Source: Streptomyces bluensis | GTDB lineage: Bacteria; Actinomycetota; Actinomycetes; Streptomycetales; Streptomycetaceae | Assembly: GCF_014650715.1 (NCBI RefSeq) | Contig: NZ_BMVM01000006.1 | Span: 310,001 to 374,000 of the forward strand | Reading direction: 5' to 3' | Length of the DNA stretch: 64,000 nucleotides | Part shown: positions 8,788 to 18,036 of the stretch, in pieces | Layout of the letters: each line of letters begins with the position of its first letter | How positions within the stretch are numbered: the first letter of the stretch is position 1 | Translations under genes and position numbers: made by a program | The notes under the pieces: generated by a model | What the model was told of the DNA's origin: nothing | The model's input: the letters and a program-made list of their open reading frames with translations, nothing else | Database searches by the model: none

Positions 8788-11010
8788 TCACCGGCAGTCG
8801 TTTTCAGCGCCGTGTGTGAGCCGGATCAGCAGAGCGCCCGGCGTGCGCGGCAGCGCCACCCGCAGGCCGCCCCCGTCCCCCTCCCTGTCCCAGGTCGCCG
8901 AGCCGACCTCCGGAACCGACGGATGCAGGATCTCCACACGCACCTCCCGCCCCGCCAAGTGCCCCACCGGCAGCAGCACTTCACTCTCCCCGCCCCGCCG
9001 CCACACCGACACGTACGACGCCCCGCCCGGCACCCGCATCCCCAGCGCCAGCCAGGCGTCCGTCCAGCCGGGCAGGCCGAGCGGCCAGAACGGCACGGCC
9101 CGCGCGAGATCGGCGCGGATGGTCTTGTACGTCGACACCGCGTCCCGCACGAGCCCGAGTTGGTGCTTCGACATGCGGTTCAGATGGCCGGACAGGTGGA
9201 CGCGGCCGAGCAGTGCCCCGCCGAGGGTGAAGGTGATCAGGTCGTCGTCGTACCCGGGCTGCGGATACGCCCAGACGGCGCCCTGCTCGGGCGGGACCGC
9301 GGTCGGCGCGGCGGCGGCGATCGGCGGGAAGAGCAGCGGGTCCTGCTGGTCGCTGGTGGACTGGAGCTGGGAGACGGCCAGGGTGGCGCCGTCCATGCGC
9401 ATGCCGCCGGAGGCGCAGTTCTCGATCACAAGCCCTGGGTGGCGGTCCAGGACGCCGGACAGCCAGTCCAGGTACGCGTGGGCGTGGCCGAGCAGGCCCG
9501 CGCCCGGTGCGAGGTCACCGGGAGCGCACGTCCCCGGGTCGACCACGATGTTGTAGTCCAGCTTGAGATAGCCCACGCCCCAGTCCCCGACGATCCGGTC
9601 CACCGTCTTGTCGAGGTGCGCGCGGGCGGCGGGGTGGCGCAGATCCAGCTGGTGGCGGCCCTGTTCGGTGAGGCGTACGCCGTCGCGCTGGAAGAAGGCC
9701 TCCGGGGGGAGAGCCGACGCGATCGGGCTGCGGACGCCGACGACCTCCGGCTCCAGCCACAGTCCGGGCACCATGCCGCGCTCGCGGATCCGGTCCAGGA
9801 CCGCCCGCAGGCCGCCGTCGGGGAAGCGGCGCGGCGAGGGCAGCCACGCGCCGACGCTGTCCCACCAGCCCTCGGTGTCGTCGTCGTACCAGCCGGAGTC
9901 GATGCAGAAGTACTCCGCTCCGGCGTGGGCGGCCGCGTCGATCAGCGGCAGCAGCTTCTCCGTCGTCGGGTCGCCCATGAGGGTGTTCATGTAGTCGTTG
10001 AAGACGACGGGGAGCGTGGTGTGGTCCGGGTGCGGGCGGCGCACGGCACGGCGGTACGAGGTCAGGGCGCCCATCGCGTCATCGAGGCCGGAGCCGGAGA
10101 GGGCGGAGAGTCCGTGTCCCATGGCCAGCACCGCCGGGACCGTCGTGAACTCCTCGCCCGGGGCGAGCCGGATCCGCCACTGGTGTTCCGCGTCCGTGGG
10201 GCCGTTCAGCGCCAGATACGTACCGTGCGCGCGTTCGCCGAGGTCCCAGCGCCAGCCGGCCGGGGACTCGATCTGCCACAGCCAGGCACGGTCGCCGCCC
10301 CGCTCCGTCAGCGCCCCCATCGGCAGATGGCCGTCGGTGGGCCAGCTGCCGCGGCCGGTGAGGACGAGGGCGGCGCGGCTGTCGTGCTGGTGGGCGTCCA
10401 CGTGGATGTCGGCGACGGTGTCGCGAAGGGGTTCCGTATACCAGCGGCACTCGGCGAGCCAGTCGTTGCGGGCCCGGTGCACGTCCAGAGTGCCGGGGGA
10501 GGGCAGACCGCCGAGCAGCAGGCTGCTGACGGACTGGAGGACGAGGGGCTGTGTTCCTGCGTTGGCCTCGTTGCGGAGCCGGACGCGGGAGCGGAGGACA
10601 GGGAGCCCGGTGGGGGAGGTCAGCTCGACGAACGCGGTCAACCCCGTTGCGGGGTCGTGGAGTTCGACGGTCAGCCACTCCCAGCCGTCCCGGCTGCCGC
10701 TGTCGTGCCCCCGGTACGCGAGCCGCGTGCCGAAGGCCGTGCCGGTGAAGCGGGGTCCTGACCAGCCGCTGCCGTGGCCCAACGCGGTCAACTCGACCAG
10801 CGGCAGCGCGGTTTCGGGAGCCACGGTGTCATGGGAGCGGGCGTCCACGGCACCTCCCCGCTGTGTGCTGCCGGGCCGGTCCAGCCGGACCAGTCGCAGC
10901 GTGCCGTCGGTGGCCGTCGTGAACTCGGCAGCCAGCCCCGCATGGCGCCAAGTGAACGCCGTCTGCGGTGAGTTGGGACCACTCCTCTTCGCCTCCGCCG
11001 TATCGGTCAA
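8788..11010 (-). CDS. GH36 alpha-galactosidase
   Basis: This 740-residue protein has the GH36 layout: an N-terminal beta-supersandwich, a TIM barrel beginning near CIDSGWYDD, and a C-terminal beta domain. The nucleophile is D485 in YLKLDYN and the acid/base is D554 in STSDQQDP. ENCASGGMRMD is also typical. It removes alpha-1,6-galactose from oligosaccharides such as raffinose or galactomannan fragments. There is no signal peptide. The TTG at 11010 is chosen because GGAGGGGG sits about eight bases upstream; the frame is open 50 codons further but without support. It is divergent from a LacI gene whose operators may also control it. Confidence 0.9.
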   Translation of the reverse strand: MTDTAEAKRSGPNSPQTAFTWRHAGLAAEFTTATDGTLRLVRLDRPGSTQRGGAVDARSHDTVAPETALPLVELTALGHGSGWSGPRFTGTAFGTRLAYRGHDSGSRDGWEWLTVELHDPATGLTAFVELTSPTGLPVLRSRVRLRNEANAGTQPLVLQSVSSLLLGGLPSPGTLDVHRARNDWLAECRWYTEPLRDTVADIHVDAHQHDSRAALVLTGRGSWPTDGHLPMGALTERGGDRAWLWQIESPAGWRWDLGERAHGTYLALNGPTDAEHQWRIRLAPGEEFTTVPAVLAMGHGLSALSGSGLDDAMGALTSYRRAVRRPHPDHTTLPVVFNDYMNTLMGDPTTEKLLPLIDAAAHAGAEYFCIDSGWYDDDTEGWWDSVGAWLPSPRRFPDGGLRAVLDRIRERGMVPGLWLEPEVVGVRSPIASALPPEAFFQRDGVRLTEQGRHQLDLRHPAARAHLDKTVDRIVGDWGVGYLKLDYNIVVDPGTCAPGDLAPGAGLLGHAHAYLDWLSGVLDRHPGLVIENCASGGMRMDGATLAVSQLQSTSDQQDPLLFPPIAAAAPTAVPPEQGAVWAYPQPGYDDDLITFTLGGALLGRVHLSGHLNRMSKHQLGLVRDAVSTYKTIRADLARAVPFWPLGLPGWTDAWLALGMRVPGGASYVSVWRRGGESEVLLPVGHLAGREVRVEILHPSVPEVGSATWDREGDGGGLRVALPRTPGALLIRLTHGAENDCR

Positions 11011-11103
11011 GGTGTTACCCCCTCCTGAGCCGCCGCCCCATCCGTACGCCGCCCACACGCCGGACTGTCGGACGCGCTCGCGTGAATCCCTCGTTACGGT
11101 CTC

Positions 11104-11132
11104 TTGACGGCCCCTGTGTGACCGGTCACAAT
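11104..11132 (+). promoter_or_regulatory. Promoter of the second lacI gene, leaderless arrangement
   Basis: TTGACG (11104-11109) and CACAAT (11127-11132) are spaced by 17 bp. The expected start falls at about 11139, the A of the ATG start codon. The first operator covers the spacer and most of the -10. Confidence 0.5.
11117..11130. promoter_or_regulatory. Operator TGTGACCGGTCACA, upstream copy
   Basis: This perfect 14-bp palindrome overlaps the spacer and -10 of the lacI promoter. An identical copy lies 27 bp downstream (11144-11157). The pair is a strong candidate for autorepression and may extend to the divergent GH36 gene. Confidence 0.75.
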
Positions 11133-11138
11133 CCTGGC

Positions 11139-12176
11139 ATGAATGTGACCGGTCACACAAGGCGCCCGGCGAGCATCAGGGACGTCGCGACCGCCGCCGG
11201 AGTCTCGTACCAGACCGTCTCCCGGGTGATCAACGGCCATCCCAGCGTCAGGCCGTCCACCCGGGAACGGGTGCTCGCCGTCATCGACGAACTGGGCTTC
11301 AGGCGCAACGCCACCGCGCTCGCCCTGGCCAGCGGACGCAGCAGGGCCGTGACCGTACTCACCGCCAACACCACGCACTACGGCTACGCCTCGATCCTCC
11401 GCGGCATCGAGGAGGCCGCCCGTGCCGCGTCGTACGCGGTGGGTATCGGCGTCCTCGAATCGGCGGACGAACCCGCCGTCGCCGCCGAGGTGCAGCGGGC
11501 CGCGGACGCGAGCGGCGGACTGATCGTGATCGCCTACGATCCGGCCGGTGTGCGGGCCCTGGCCGCCGTCCCCGCCGAGCTGCCGGTCGTCGGCGTCGTG
11601 GAGACCCCCACGAGCCCGCCCGGTGGCGACCGCCCCTGGGTGTGGACCGACGACCGTGAGGCCGCCCACGAGGCGACCCGCCACCTGCTCTCCCTCGGCC
11701 ACGAGACCGTGCACTACGTCGCCATCCCGTCCAGCACCCGCCGCACCGGCGCCCGTACCACCGGCTGGCGGCAGGCGCTGCAGGAGGCCGGGGCGCCGGA
11801 ACCCCGCCCGGTGCAGGGGAGCTGGGGCCCGGCGGGCGGCCACGCGGCGGGCCTGAGACTCGCGAAGGACCCGTCCGTCACGGCGATCCTGTGCGGAAAC
11901 GACGACCTCGCGCTCGGGGTGCTCCGCGCCCTGCACGAGACCGGCCGGTCCGTGCCCGGCGACGTGAGCGTGGCCGGGTTCGACGACGCCCCGCACTCCG
12001 CCTACCTCACCCCGTCCCTGACGACCGTACGGATGGACTTCACCGGCCTCGGGCGGGCCGCGTTCGCCCTGCTGCACGGCGTGCTGGAGGAGTCCGCCCC
12101 GATCGCCCCGCACCCCGTCTCCGTACCGGAACTGGTGGTGCGGGAAAGCTCGGGGCCGCCGCAGGCCGGGGGCTGA
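11139..12176 (+). CDS. LacI-family transcriptional repressor (module 2)
   Basis: This 345-residue repressor begins with a LacI helix-turn-helix (ASIRDVATAAGVSYQTVSRV, about residues 11-30) and hinge helix, followed by a periplasmic-binding-like sensor domain (GYASILRGIEEAA, later GFDDAPHSAYLTPSLTTVRMD). It should bind the twin TGTGACCGGTCACA sites, one of which lies inside its own first codons. No ribosome site is visible before ATG 11139, which agrees with a leaderless mRNA. It precedes the second sugar ABC operon and is divergent from the GH36 gene, so it probably senses an alpha-galactoside or related sugar. The effector is inferred. Confidence 0.92.
   Translation: MNVTGHTRRPASIRDVATAAGVSYQTVSRVINGHPSVRPSTRERVLAVIDELGFRRNATALALASGRSRAVTVLTANTTHYGYASILRGIEEAARAASYAVGIGVLESADEPAVAAEVQRAADASGGLIVIAYDPAGVRALAAVPAELPVVGVVETPTSPPGGDRPWVWTDDREAAHEATRHLLSLGHETVHYVAIPSSTRRTGARTTGWRQALQEAGAPEPRPVQGSWGPAGGHAAGLRLAKDPSVTAILCGNDDLALGVLRALHETGRSVPGDVSVAGFDDAPHSAYLTPSLTTVRMDFTGLGRAAFALLHGVLEESAPIAPHPVSVPELVVRESSGPPQAGG
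11144..11157. promoter_or_regulatory. Operator TGTGACCGGTCACA, copy inside the lacI start
   Basis: This perfect palindrome starts at the third codon of the lacI gene, just past the proposed transcription start. It encodes part of the N-terminal arm (VTGHT), so DNA-binding and coding functions overlap here. Confidence 0.72.
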
Positions 12177-12203
12177 CCGGCCCCGCACGAACACCGCTGT
12201 GAG

Positions 12204-12253
12204 GAATCCGTCCGAATCCGCCCCGAATCCGTCCCGAATCCGCTCCGAGTCCT
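12204..12253 (+). repeat. Short tandem repeat upstream of the second binding-protein gene
   Basis: GAATCCG occurs at 12204, 12214, 12225 and 12236, followed by a variant GAGTCCT at 12247. The period of 10-11 bp is one helical turn. The array fills the gap between the lacI stop and the binding-protein gene and could be a protein-binding array or a slippage remnant. Confidence 0.7.
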
Positions 12254-12290
12254 GCCTTTGCCCTGAACCACTGTTCTCGAAAGGCGCGCG

Positions 12291-13622
12291 ATGAAGACAA
12301 GAACTCTCCCCACCCTGGCCCTCCTCTGCGCCGTCGGCCTGGCCGCCACCGCGTGCGGTGACCCCACCGCGGGCGACTCCGGCAGCAACGGCTCGGACGC
12401 GAAGCGCACGGAGGTCGACCCCACCGCCCGCCTGGACGGCGTGAAGCTGACCATGTGGACCGCGCAGAACACGGTCAACGCCCCCCGGCATGTCATCGAC
12501 GCGTTCGAGAAGGCCACCGGAGCGAAGGTGGAGACGCAGGCCGTCCCGGACCTGTACGAGCAGAACGTGCCGACCAAGCTGGCCTCCGGCGACCGGCCCG
12601 ACCTGATGTTCTGGCAGCCGTCCATCTCCACGCTGCCCTTCATCCAGCCGCAGCAGAACCTCCTCACCCTCGACGGGGAGGAATGGGTCTCCAGGCTCGG
12701 CGACACCGAGAAGTCGCTCGGCGTCATCGACGGCAAGCGGTACGCGGCCATCGTCACCAGCCCCGCCATGCTCGGCGTCTACTACAACAAGGACGTCTTC
12801 AAGAAAGCCGGGCTGAGCGAGAAGGACTTCCCGACGTCGTACGACGAGCTGCTGGCCCTCGGACACAAGGTCGTGGACAAGACCGACGCGGCCGCGTTCT
12901 ACGAGGCCGGCGGCGACAAGTGGCCCCTCCAGTGGCAGATGCAGGTCCAGCTCACCGACCTCGACCAGCAGTGGTGGGCGGGCCTCAACGAGAACAAGGA
13001 GAAGTGGACGGACCCGGTCGTCGTCAGCGCCGTCAAGAAGTACAAGGAGAAGCTCCTCGACGCCGGGCTCGCCCAGAAGAACTACCGGACAGGCACCTTC
13101 ACCGGTCAGGCCGACGCACTGTGGAAGGGCGAGGCCGGCATGGTCCTCAACGTCACCTCCTTCCAGAGCCAGTTGCAGGCCAAGCACTCCACCGCCGAGA
13201 TCGACCAGAAGATCGGCTGGTTCCCGGTCGCCAACTCCTCCGCGACCGGCCTCTACTCGCCCGACCAGACCAACGGAGTCGTCGCCTTCAGGACCGGTGA
13301 CGAGAAGCGGCAGAACGCGGCGCGGCAGTTCCTCGCCTTCTGGCTCGGCCCCGACTACGCCGACTACATCAAGGCGATGAAGATCCCGTCCGTGCAGCCG
13401 TCCGTGCCCACCCCCGACGGGCTCCCACAGACGTCCAAGGACCAGGTCGAGGCCCTGCCCAAGGCCATCGGGGTCTTCCAGGCCAAGGCGATCGTCGCCC
13501 CCGACACCCACCTCTACCTCGCCGACATGATCTTCGGCAAGAAGAACCCGCAGCAGGTCGCGCAGGCGATCCAGGACCAGTTCGCGCAGGTGGCCAAGGC
13601 CCAGGGCGCGCCCGGCTTCTAG
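12291..13622 (+). CDS. ABC sugar importer, solute-binding lipoprotein (module 2)
   Basis: This 443-residue family 1 solute-binding protein has an ordinary Sec lipoprotein signal ending at Cys22 (LAATAC). The mature part has the MalE-like fold signatures (VKLTMWTAQN, LASGDRPDLMFWQPS, YAAIVTSPAMLGVYYNKDVF). It would deliver an oligosaccharide to the two permeases directly downstream. The ATG follows a weak AAAGG. As in module 1 no ATPase gene is present. The repressor gene just upstream is the likely regulator. The ligand is unknown. Confidence 0.92.
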   Translation: MKTRTLPTLALLCAVGLAATACGDPTAGDSGSNGSDAKRTEVDPTARLDGVKLTMWTAQNTVNAPRHVIDAFEKATGAKVETQAVPDLYEQNVPTKLASGDRPDLMFWQPSISTLPFIQPQQNLLTLDGEEWVSRLGDTEKSLGVIDGKRYAAIVTSPAMLGVYYNKDVFKKAGLSEKDFPTSYDELLALGHKVVDKTDAAAFYEAGGDKWPLQWQMQVQLTDLDQQWWAGLNENKEKWTDPVVVSAVKKYKEKLLDAGLAQKNYRTGTFTGQADALWKGEAGMVLNVTSFQSQLQAKHSTAEIDQKIGWFPVANSSATGLYSPDQTNGVVAFRTGDEKRQNAARQFLAFWLGPDYADYIKAMKIPSVQPSVPTPDGLPQTSKDQVEALPKAIGVFQAKAIVAPDTHLYLADMIFGKKNPQQVAQAIQDQFAQVAKAQGAPGF

Positions 13623-13646
13623 AACCGACGGGGGCGGGGACATCCG

Positions 13647-14579
13647 ATGGCGGACACAGCCATACGCACGCGACGTACGCGCAAACAGGTGCCCGTGGAG
13701 GGCAGACCAAAGAGAGTGGGGCGGCTGCGGCGCGCCGCCGTGCACCATCCCTGGTGGTTCGCGCTGCCCGCGATCGTCGTCTTCGCGGGTTTCTTCCTGG
13801 TGCCGAACCTGCTCAACTTCTACTACCCGTTCACCAACTGGTCCTCGTACCACCCGGACATCGCCTTCACCGGCCTCGACAACTTCCGCACCATCGCCGA
13901 GGACGGCTCGCTGCTGCGCGCGATCCGCACGACCCTGCTGTACGCCGTGCTGGCGGCGCTGTTCCAGAACGGCTTCGGGCTGGTGCTGGCGCTGCTGCTG
14001 GAGGACGACAGCCGGTTCAACCGGTTCTTCCGGGCCGTCTTCTTCCTGCCGGTGCTCCTCTCGGCGCTCGCGACCGGCTATGTCTTCCAGGCCCTGCTCG
14101 ACCAGGACGGCGCCGTGAACTCCGTGCTCGGCACGGACGTTCCCTGGCTGGGCTCGACGACCTGGACGCTGGTCCTGGTCACCCTCGTCCACGGCTGGAA
14201 GTGGATGGGCCTGTCCATGCTGATCTATCTCGCCGGGCTCAAGGGCATCCCCGGCGACATGCTGGAAGCCGCGCGGATGGACGGCGCCGGGCCCTGGCGG
14301 ACCTTCTGGTCGGTGCGCTGGCCGATGCTCGCGCCGGCCGTCACCTTCAACGTCACCACCGCGCTGATCGGCTCGATGAACACCTTCGACATCGTCCAGG
14401 CCACCACGGGCGGCGGCCCCGCGGCCTCCACGGAGGTCTTCAACATCTACATGTTCCGGATCTTCGGACAGGGCCTGTACGCCCAGGCCTCCGCGATGAG
14501 CCTCGTCCTCTTCCTGGTGGTGGTCGCCGTCGCGATCCCGCTGGTCACCGGCCTGCGGCGAAGGGAGCAGATGCTGTGA
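13647..14579 (+). CDS. ABC sugar importer permease, MalF type (module 2)
   Basis: This 310-residue inner-membrane permease has about six hydrophobic segments and the EAA loop LEAARMDGAGPWRTFW around residues 206-221. It starts 24 bp after the binding-protein gene, and its stop overlaps the next start by four bases (GTGA), so the subunits are co-translated. Confidence 0.93.
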   Translation: MADTAIRTRRTRKQVPVEGRPKRVGRLRRAAVHHPWWFALPAIVVFAGFFLVPNLLNFYYPFTNWSSYHPDIAFTGLDNFRTIAEDGSLLRAIRTTLLYAVLAALFQNGFGLVLALLLEDDSRFNRFFRAVFFLPVLLSALATGYVFQALLDQDGAVNSVLGTDVPWLGSTTWTLVLVTLVHGWKWMGLSMLIYLAGLKGIPGDMLEAARMDGAGPWRTFWSVRWPMLAPAVTFNVTTALIGSMNTFDIVQATTGGGPAASTEVFNIYMFRIFGQGLYAQASAMSLVLFLVVVAVAIPLVTGLRRREQML

Positions 14580-15418
14580 GCACCGCTTCGGGCCCCTCCG
14601 TCACATGGCGGTACGGCCGCCCCGCCCTCGTCGTCCTGATCGCCTCCCTCGCCGTCGGCGTACCGCTGTGGCTGGTCCTGGTCACCTCGGCCAAACCGCA
14701 GGGCGAGGCCGTCAGGCCCAACCTGGATCTGCCGGCGCGGTGGCAGCCCGGCGGCAACTACGAGGACGCCGTCAACCAGGGCGAGATGCTGCGGGGCTTC
14801 CTCAACTCGCTGCTCGTCGTGGTGCCTTCGGTGGTCCTCGTGCTGATCCTCGGCGCGGGCGCCGCCTGGGTCTTCGCGCGCAGGAAGTCCAGGCTGGTGT
14901 CGGCCGCGTACGCGCTGTGCATCAGCGGACTGCTGCTGCCGCCCGCCGTGATCACCATCGTGATGGAGCTGCGGCAGCTGGGCCTGGCCAACACCCGGCC
15001 CGGAATGATCGCCGTCTACACCGGCATGTATCTGTCGACGTCGATCTTCTTCATGACCGGCTTCATCCGCGCCATCCCCGTCGAACTGGAGGAGGCGGCC
15101 CGGATGGACGGCGCCAAACCGTCGCGGATCTTCGCGCGCATCGTCCTGCCGCTGCTCAGGCCGGTCATCGCCACCGCGACGATCATGGTGATGCTCTACG
15201 CCTGGAGCGACATCTTCTACGCCTTCTTCGTCCTCGGCGGCGGCGAGCGGGCCACCCTCCCGCTGAACCTCTACCAGGTCGCCAGCGCCCAGCTCTACCT
15301 CAACAACTGGCATCTCGTCTTCGCGTACGTCGTGGTGATGAGCCTGCCCATGGTCGCCGTCTTCCTCGTCGGCCAGCGAAAGATCGTGTCCGGAATCACC
15401 AGTGGAGCCGTCAAGTGA
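14576..15418 (+). CDS. ABC sugar importer permease, MalG type (module 2)
   Basis: This 280-residue permease starts at GTG 14576 inside the stop of its partner. The EAA loop (EEAARMDGAKPSRIF) lies around residues 174-188 and the last membrane span ends near the C-terminal GITSGAVK, a usual ending for this family. A much longer frame upstream is a shadow of the previous gene. The secreted glycosidase gene follows after 16 bp, so they are probably one operon. Confidence 0.93.
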   Translation: MSTASGPSVTWRYGRPALVVLIASLAVGVPLWLVLVTSAKPQGEAVRPNLDLPARWQPGGNYEDAVNQGEMLRGFLNSLLVVVPSVVLVLILGAGAAWVFARRKSRLVSAAYALCISGLLLPPAVITIVMELRQLGLANTRPGMIAVYTGMYLSTSIFFMTGFIRAIPVELEEAARMDGAKPSRIFARIVLPLLRPVIATATIMVMLYAWSDIFYAFFVLGGGERATLPLNLYQVASAQLYLNNWHLVFAYVVVMSLPMVAVFLVGQRKIVSGITSGAVK

Positions 15419-15434
15419 CCGGAGGTCCAGCAGC

Positions 15435-17987
15435 GTGATCACTCCCACCCGTACCAGGTCGCGTACCAGGTCCCGTATCAGAACCGCCTTGACAACAGCC
15501 GCACTTGGAGCAGCCACCATGGCAGGCACCCTCCCCGCCGCCCCGTCCGCGGCGGCCGCCGCCGATCCGCAGCGCCTCACCGTCGACCTCGCCGCATCCG
15601 AGGGCCCGGTGATGCTCGGCGCGAACGGAGCCCTGTACGGGCTCAGCGACGACGGCGTGCCCAGCGACGCGGCCCTGGCACCCCTGAAGGTCACCAGCAT
15701 CTCCCAGAAGCCGGAGGGCGGCGCCCAGCACCCCAACGGCGACGCGCTGACCGTCTCGAAGTCGTTCTTCCGCAACGGCGGCGGCGAGATCAACGTGATG
15801 ATGCAGGACATCTACGCCAAGTGGCCCTACGAGGACCTGGGCATCGACGACTACCTCCCCAAGGTCGACAAGATCGTCAAGGAGGTCGCGGCCGACCCCA
15901 ACAGCGACCGCTTCGTCTACATCCCGTTCAACGAGCCCGACCAGATCTGGTACAAGCTCGGGGTCGCCGACCAGGCGGAGTACGAGGTGAACCGCGACCG
16001 GTTCTTCAAGGACTGGAAGACGGTGTACCAGCGCATCCGCGCGATCGACCCCGACGCGAGGATCGCCGGCCCCAACGAGGCCGCCTACCACACACGCCTG
16101 CTGAGGGACTTCCTCGCCTTCGCCAAGCGCGAGAACGTGCTGCCCCAGGTGATGACCTGGCACGAGCTGGGCTCCGGCTCCCTGCGGGACTTCCAGGCGC
16201 ACTACGACGACTACCGCTCCCTGGAGCGGGAAGCGGGCATAGCCCCGCTGAAGATCAACATCGACGAGTACGCCAACCGCCGCGACCTGTCCGTGCCCGG
16301 ACAACTCGTGCAGTGGGTCTCGATGTTCGAGCGGAACAAGGTGTACGCCAACGCGGCCTACTGGGACGCGGCCGGCAACCTCAGCGGCCACGTCGTACGG
16401 CAGAACATCCCCAACGGCGGCTGGTGGTTCTTCCGCTGGTACGCGGGTCTGACCGGCGACACCGTCAAGGTGACCCCGCCGCGGGCCAACACCATCGACA
16501 CCCTCCAGGGACTCGCCTCCCTCGACACCTCGCGCCGACAGGCCCAGGTCCTGCTCGGCGGTACCGACGGCGACAGTGACGTGGTGGTGGAGAACGTCTC
16601 CCGGTCCCTCTTCGGCCGTACGGTCACCGCGACCGTCGCCGAGGCCGCCTGGTCCGGTTACGAGGGACAGCACGCCGCGCCCCGCGTCCTCGCTCGCACG
16701 AAGGTCCAGGTCGCCGACGACGGCACGGTGACCGTCCCGCTGCGCGGCCTGCACAAGATGTCCGCCTACCGCGTCGTCCTCACCCCCAGCGGCTCCGGAA
16801 CCCCCACCGCCCCCGCCGTCCCCTGGTCGGCGTCGTACGAGGCCGAGGACGCGGCCATTACCGGCGGCCAGGTCTACACCCAGGGAACGGTCAGCAACGC
16901 CAACGGCTACGCGGCCTCGGGGACGAAGGACGTCGGCTCCCTCAACACCGCCACCAGCAAGGTCGACTTCACGGTGACGGTGCCCAGGGCCGGGACGTAC
17001 GACCTGGCGATCCTCTACGGCAACCAGTCGGGTGCGCCCGCCACCCAGAAGCTGTCCGTCGACGGCGGCGCACCGGTCACGGTCACCTACCCCTCCACCG
17101 AGAACTGGACCTACCGCGCCAAGAACGACGTCCGCGTGGAGCTGCCGGCCGGCACCCATGTGCTGACGCTGGCCAAGGGCGACGCCGAGGTCACCCTCGA
17201 CCGCATCGACCTGACCGCCCGTACCGGCGAGCCGTCCGCCTCGTACGAGGCCACGCTCGCCGACATCAGCGGGAAGCCGTCGTACGACTACTCCTCCTCG
17301 GCCGGGACCGGAACCGGCGCCCTCGTCCTCGCCAGCGGCGACAAGGCGGTGTTCGACGTCTACGCCCCGCGCGACGGCTACTACACGGTGGTGCCGCAGA
17401 CCTCGGCGGCCGTGAAGCTGGGCCTGCACGGCGAGACGGTGACGGCGGCACCCGGCCGGCCGCTGCGGCTCTACCTCGTCGCGGGCAACAACCGCGTGGC
17501 CGTGACCGCCGAGCGCGCCGCCGTCCGCTCCCTCGACGTCTCGGGCGACGGATCGACCTCCGGCACGCTCTCCTACGAGGGCGCCTCCGCCGCCCTCGCG
17601 GGCGGGGCCAGGCTCGTCGACTCCGCCCACGCCTCCGCCGGTTCCCACATCGGCTGGCTGGGCAACAGCGCCGAGAGCACCGCCGAGTTCACCGTGGACG
17701 CGCCCACGTCCGGCCGCTACGTACTGGTCGTCCACTACGCGCACAACGACCGGCGCGACAACGGCCACGCCTACAACACGGACATCATGTCCCGCACGGC
17801 GGACATCACGGTCGGCACCGCCGCCCCGCTGAAGGTCACCTTCAAGAACACCTGGAGCTGGGACGACTACTGGACGGTGGGCGTCCCGGTCGACCTGAAG
17901 AAGGGCGCCAACAAGGTGACGTTCGGGAACGCGAGCGCGTGGGCACCGGACATCGACCGGATCGAACTGGGCCGGGTCGTCGGCTGA
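15435..17987 (+). CDS. Secreted multidomain glycosidase with carbohydrate-binding-like domains
   Basis: This 850-residue protein starts at GTG 15435 with GGAGG nine bases before it. A signal peptide (Arg/Thr-rich start, cut near SAAAAA) is followed by a clan-A-like barrel. A likely acid/base is E167 in FNEPD and a likely nucleophile is E278 in NIDEYANRRD. This resembles GH39-type enzymes, but the exact family is uncertain. From about residue 470 come three beta-sandwich domains, the first and third resembling CBM35/CBM6 (YEAEDA start, DRIDLT and DRIELG ends). It is the last gene of the module 2 operon and presumably releases that importer's ligand outside the cell. The substrate is unknown. 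Confidence 0.78.
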   Translation: MITPTRTRSRTRSRIRTALTTAALGAATMAGTLPAAPSAAAAADPQRLTVDLAASEGPVMLGANGALYGLSDDGVPSDAALAPLKVTSISQKPEGGAQHPNGDALTVSKSFFRNGGGEINVMMQDIYAKWPYEDLGIDDYLPKVDKIVKEVAADPNSDRFVYIPFNEPDQIWYKLGVADQAEYEVNRDRFFKDWKTVYQRIRAIDPDARIAGPNEAAYHTRLLRDFLAFAKRENVLPQVMTWHELGSGSLRDFQAHYDDYRSLEREAGIAPLKINIDEYANRRDLSVPGQLVQWVSMFERNKVYANAAYWDAAGNLSGHVVRQNIPNGGWWFFRWYAGLTGDTVKVTPPRANTIDTLQGLASLDTSRRQAQVLLGGTDGDSDVVVENVSRSLFGRTVTATVAEAAWSGYEGQHAAPRVLARTKVQVADDGTVTVPLRGLHKMSAYRVVLTPSGSGTPTAPAVPWSASYEAEDAAITGGQVYTQGTVSNANGYAASGTKDVGSLNTATSKVDFTVTVPRAGTYDLAILYGNQSGAPATQKLSVDGGAPVTVTYPSTENWTYRAKNDVRVELPAGTHVLTLAKGDAEVTLDRIDLTARTGEPSASYEATLADISGKPSYDYSSSAGTGTGALVLASGDKAVFDVYAPRDGYYTVVPQTSAAVKLGLHGETVTAAPGRPLRLYLVAGNNRVAVTAERAAVRSLDVSGDGSTSGTLSYEGASAALAGGARLVDSAHASAGSHIGWLGNSAESTAEFTVDAPTSGRYVLVVHYAHNDRRDNGHAYNTDIMSRTADITVGTAAPLKVTFKNTWSWDDYWTVGVPVDLKKGANKVTFGNASAWAPDIDRIELGRVVG

Positions 17988-17994
17988 GTGGCCG

Positions 17995-18034
17995 GCCCGG
18001 CCTCGGGGGCGCGCTCACGTCCCCGGGGCCGGGC
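17995..18034. terminator. Hairpin between convergent glycosidase and transporter genes
   Basis: Arms 17995-18008 and 18021-18034 pair over 14 bp with one G-U. It lies between two convergent genes and ends three bases before the stop codon of the transporter gene, which suits a two-way terminator. Confidence 0.6.
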
Positions 18035-18036
18035 GG

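Noticed and set aside
11011..11160. Extended N-terminus of the GH36 gene up to 11160
   Set aside because: It would run through the lacI promoter and operators; the TTG at 11010 has a strong ribosome site and matches the domain start.
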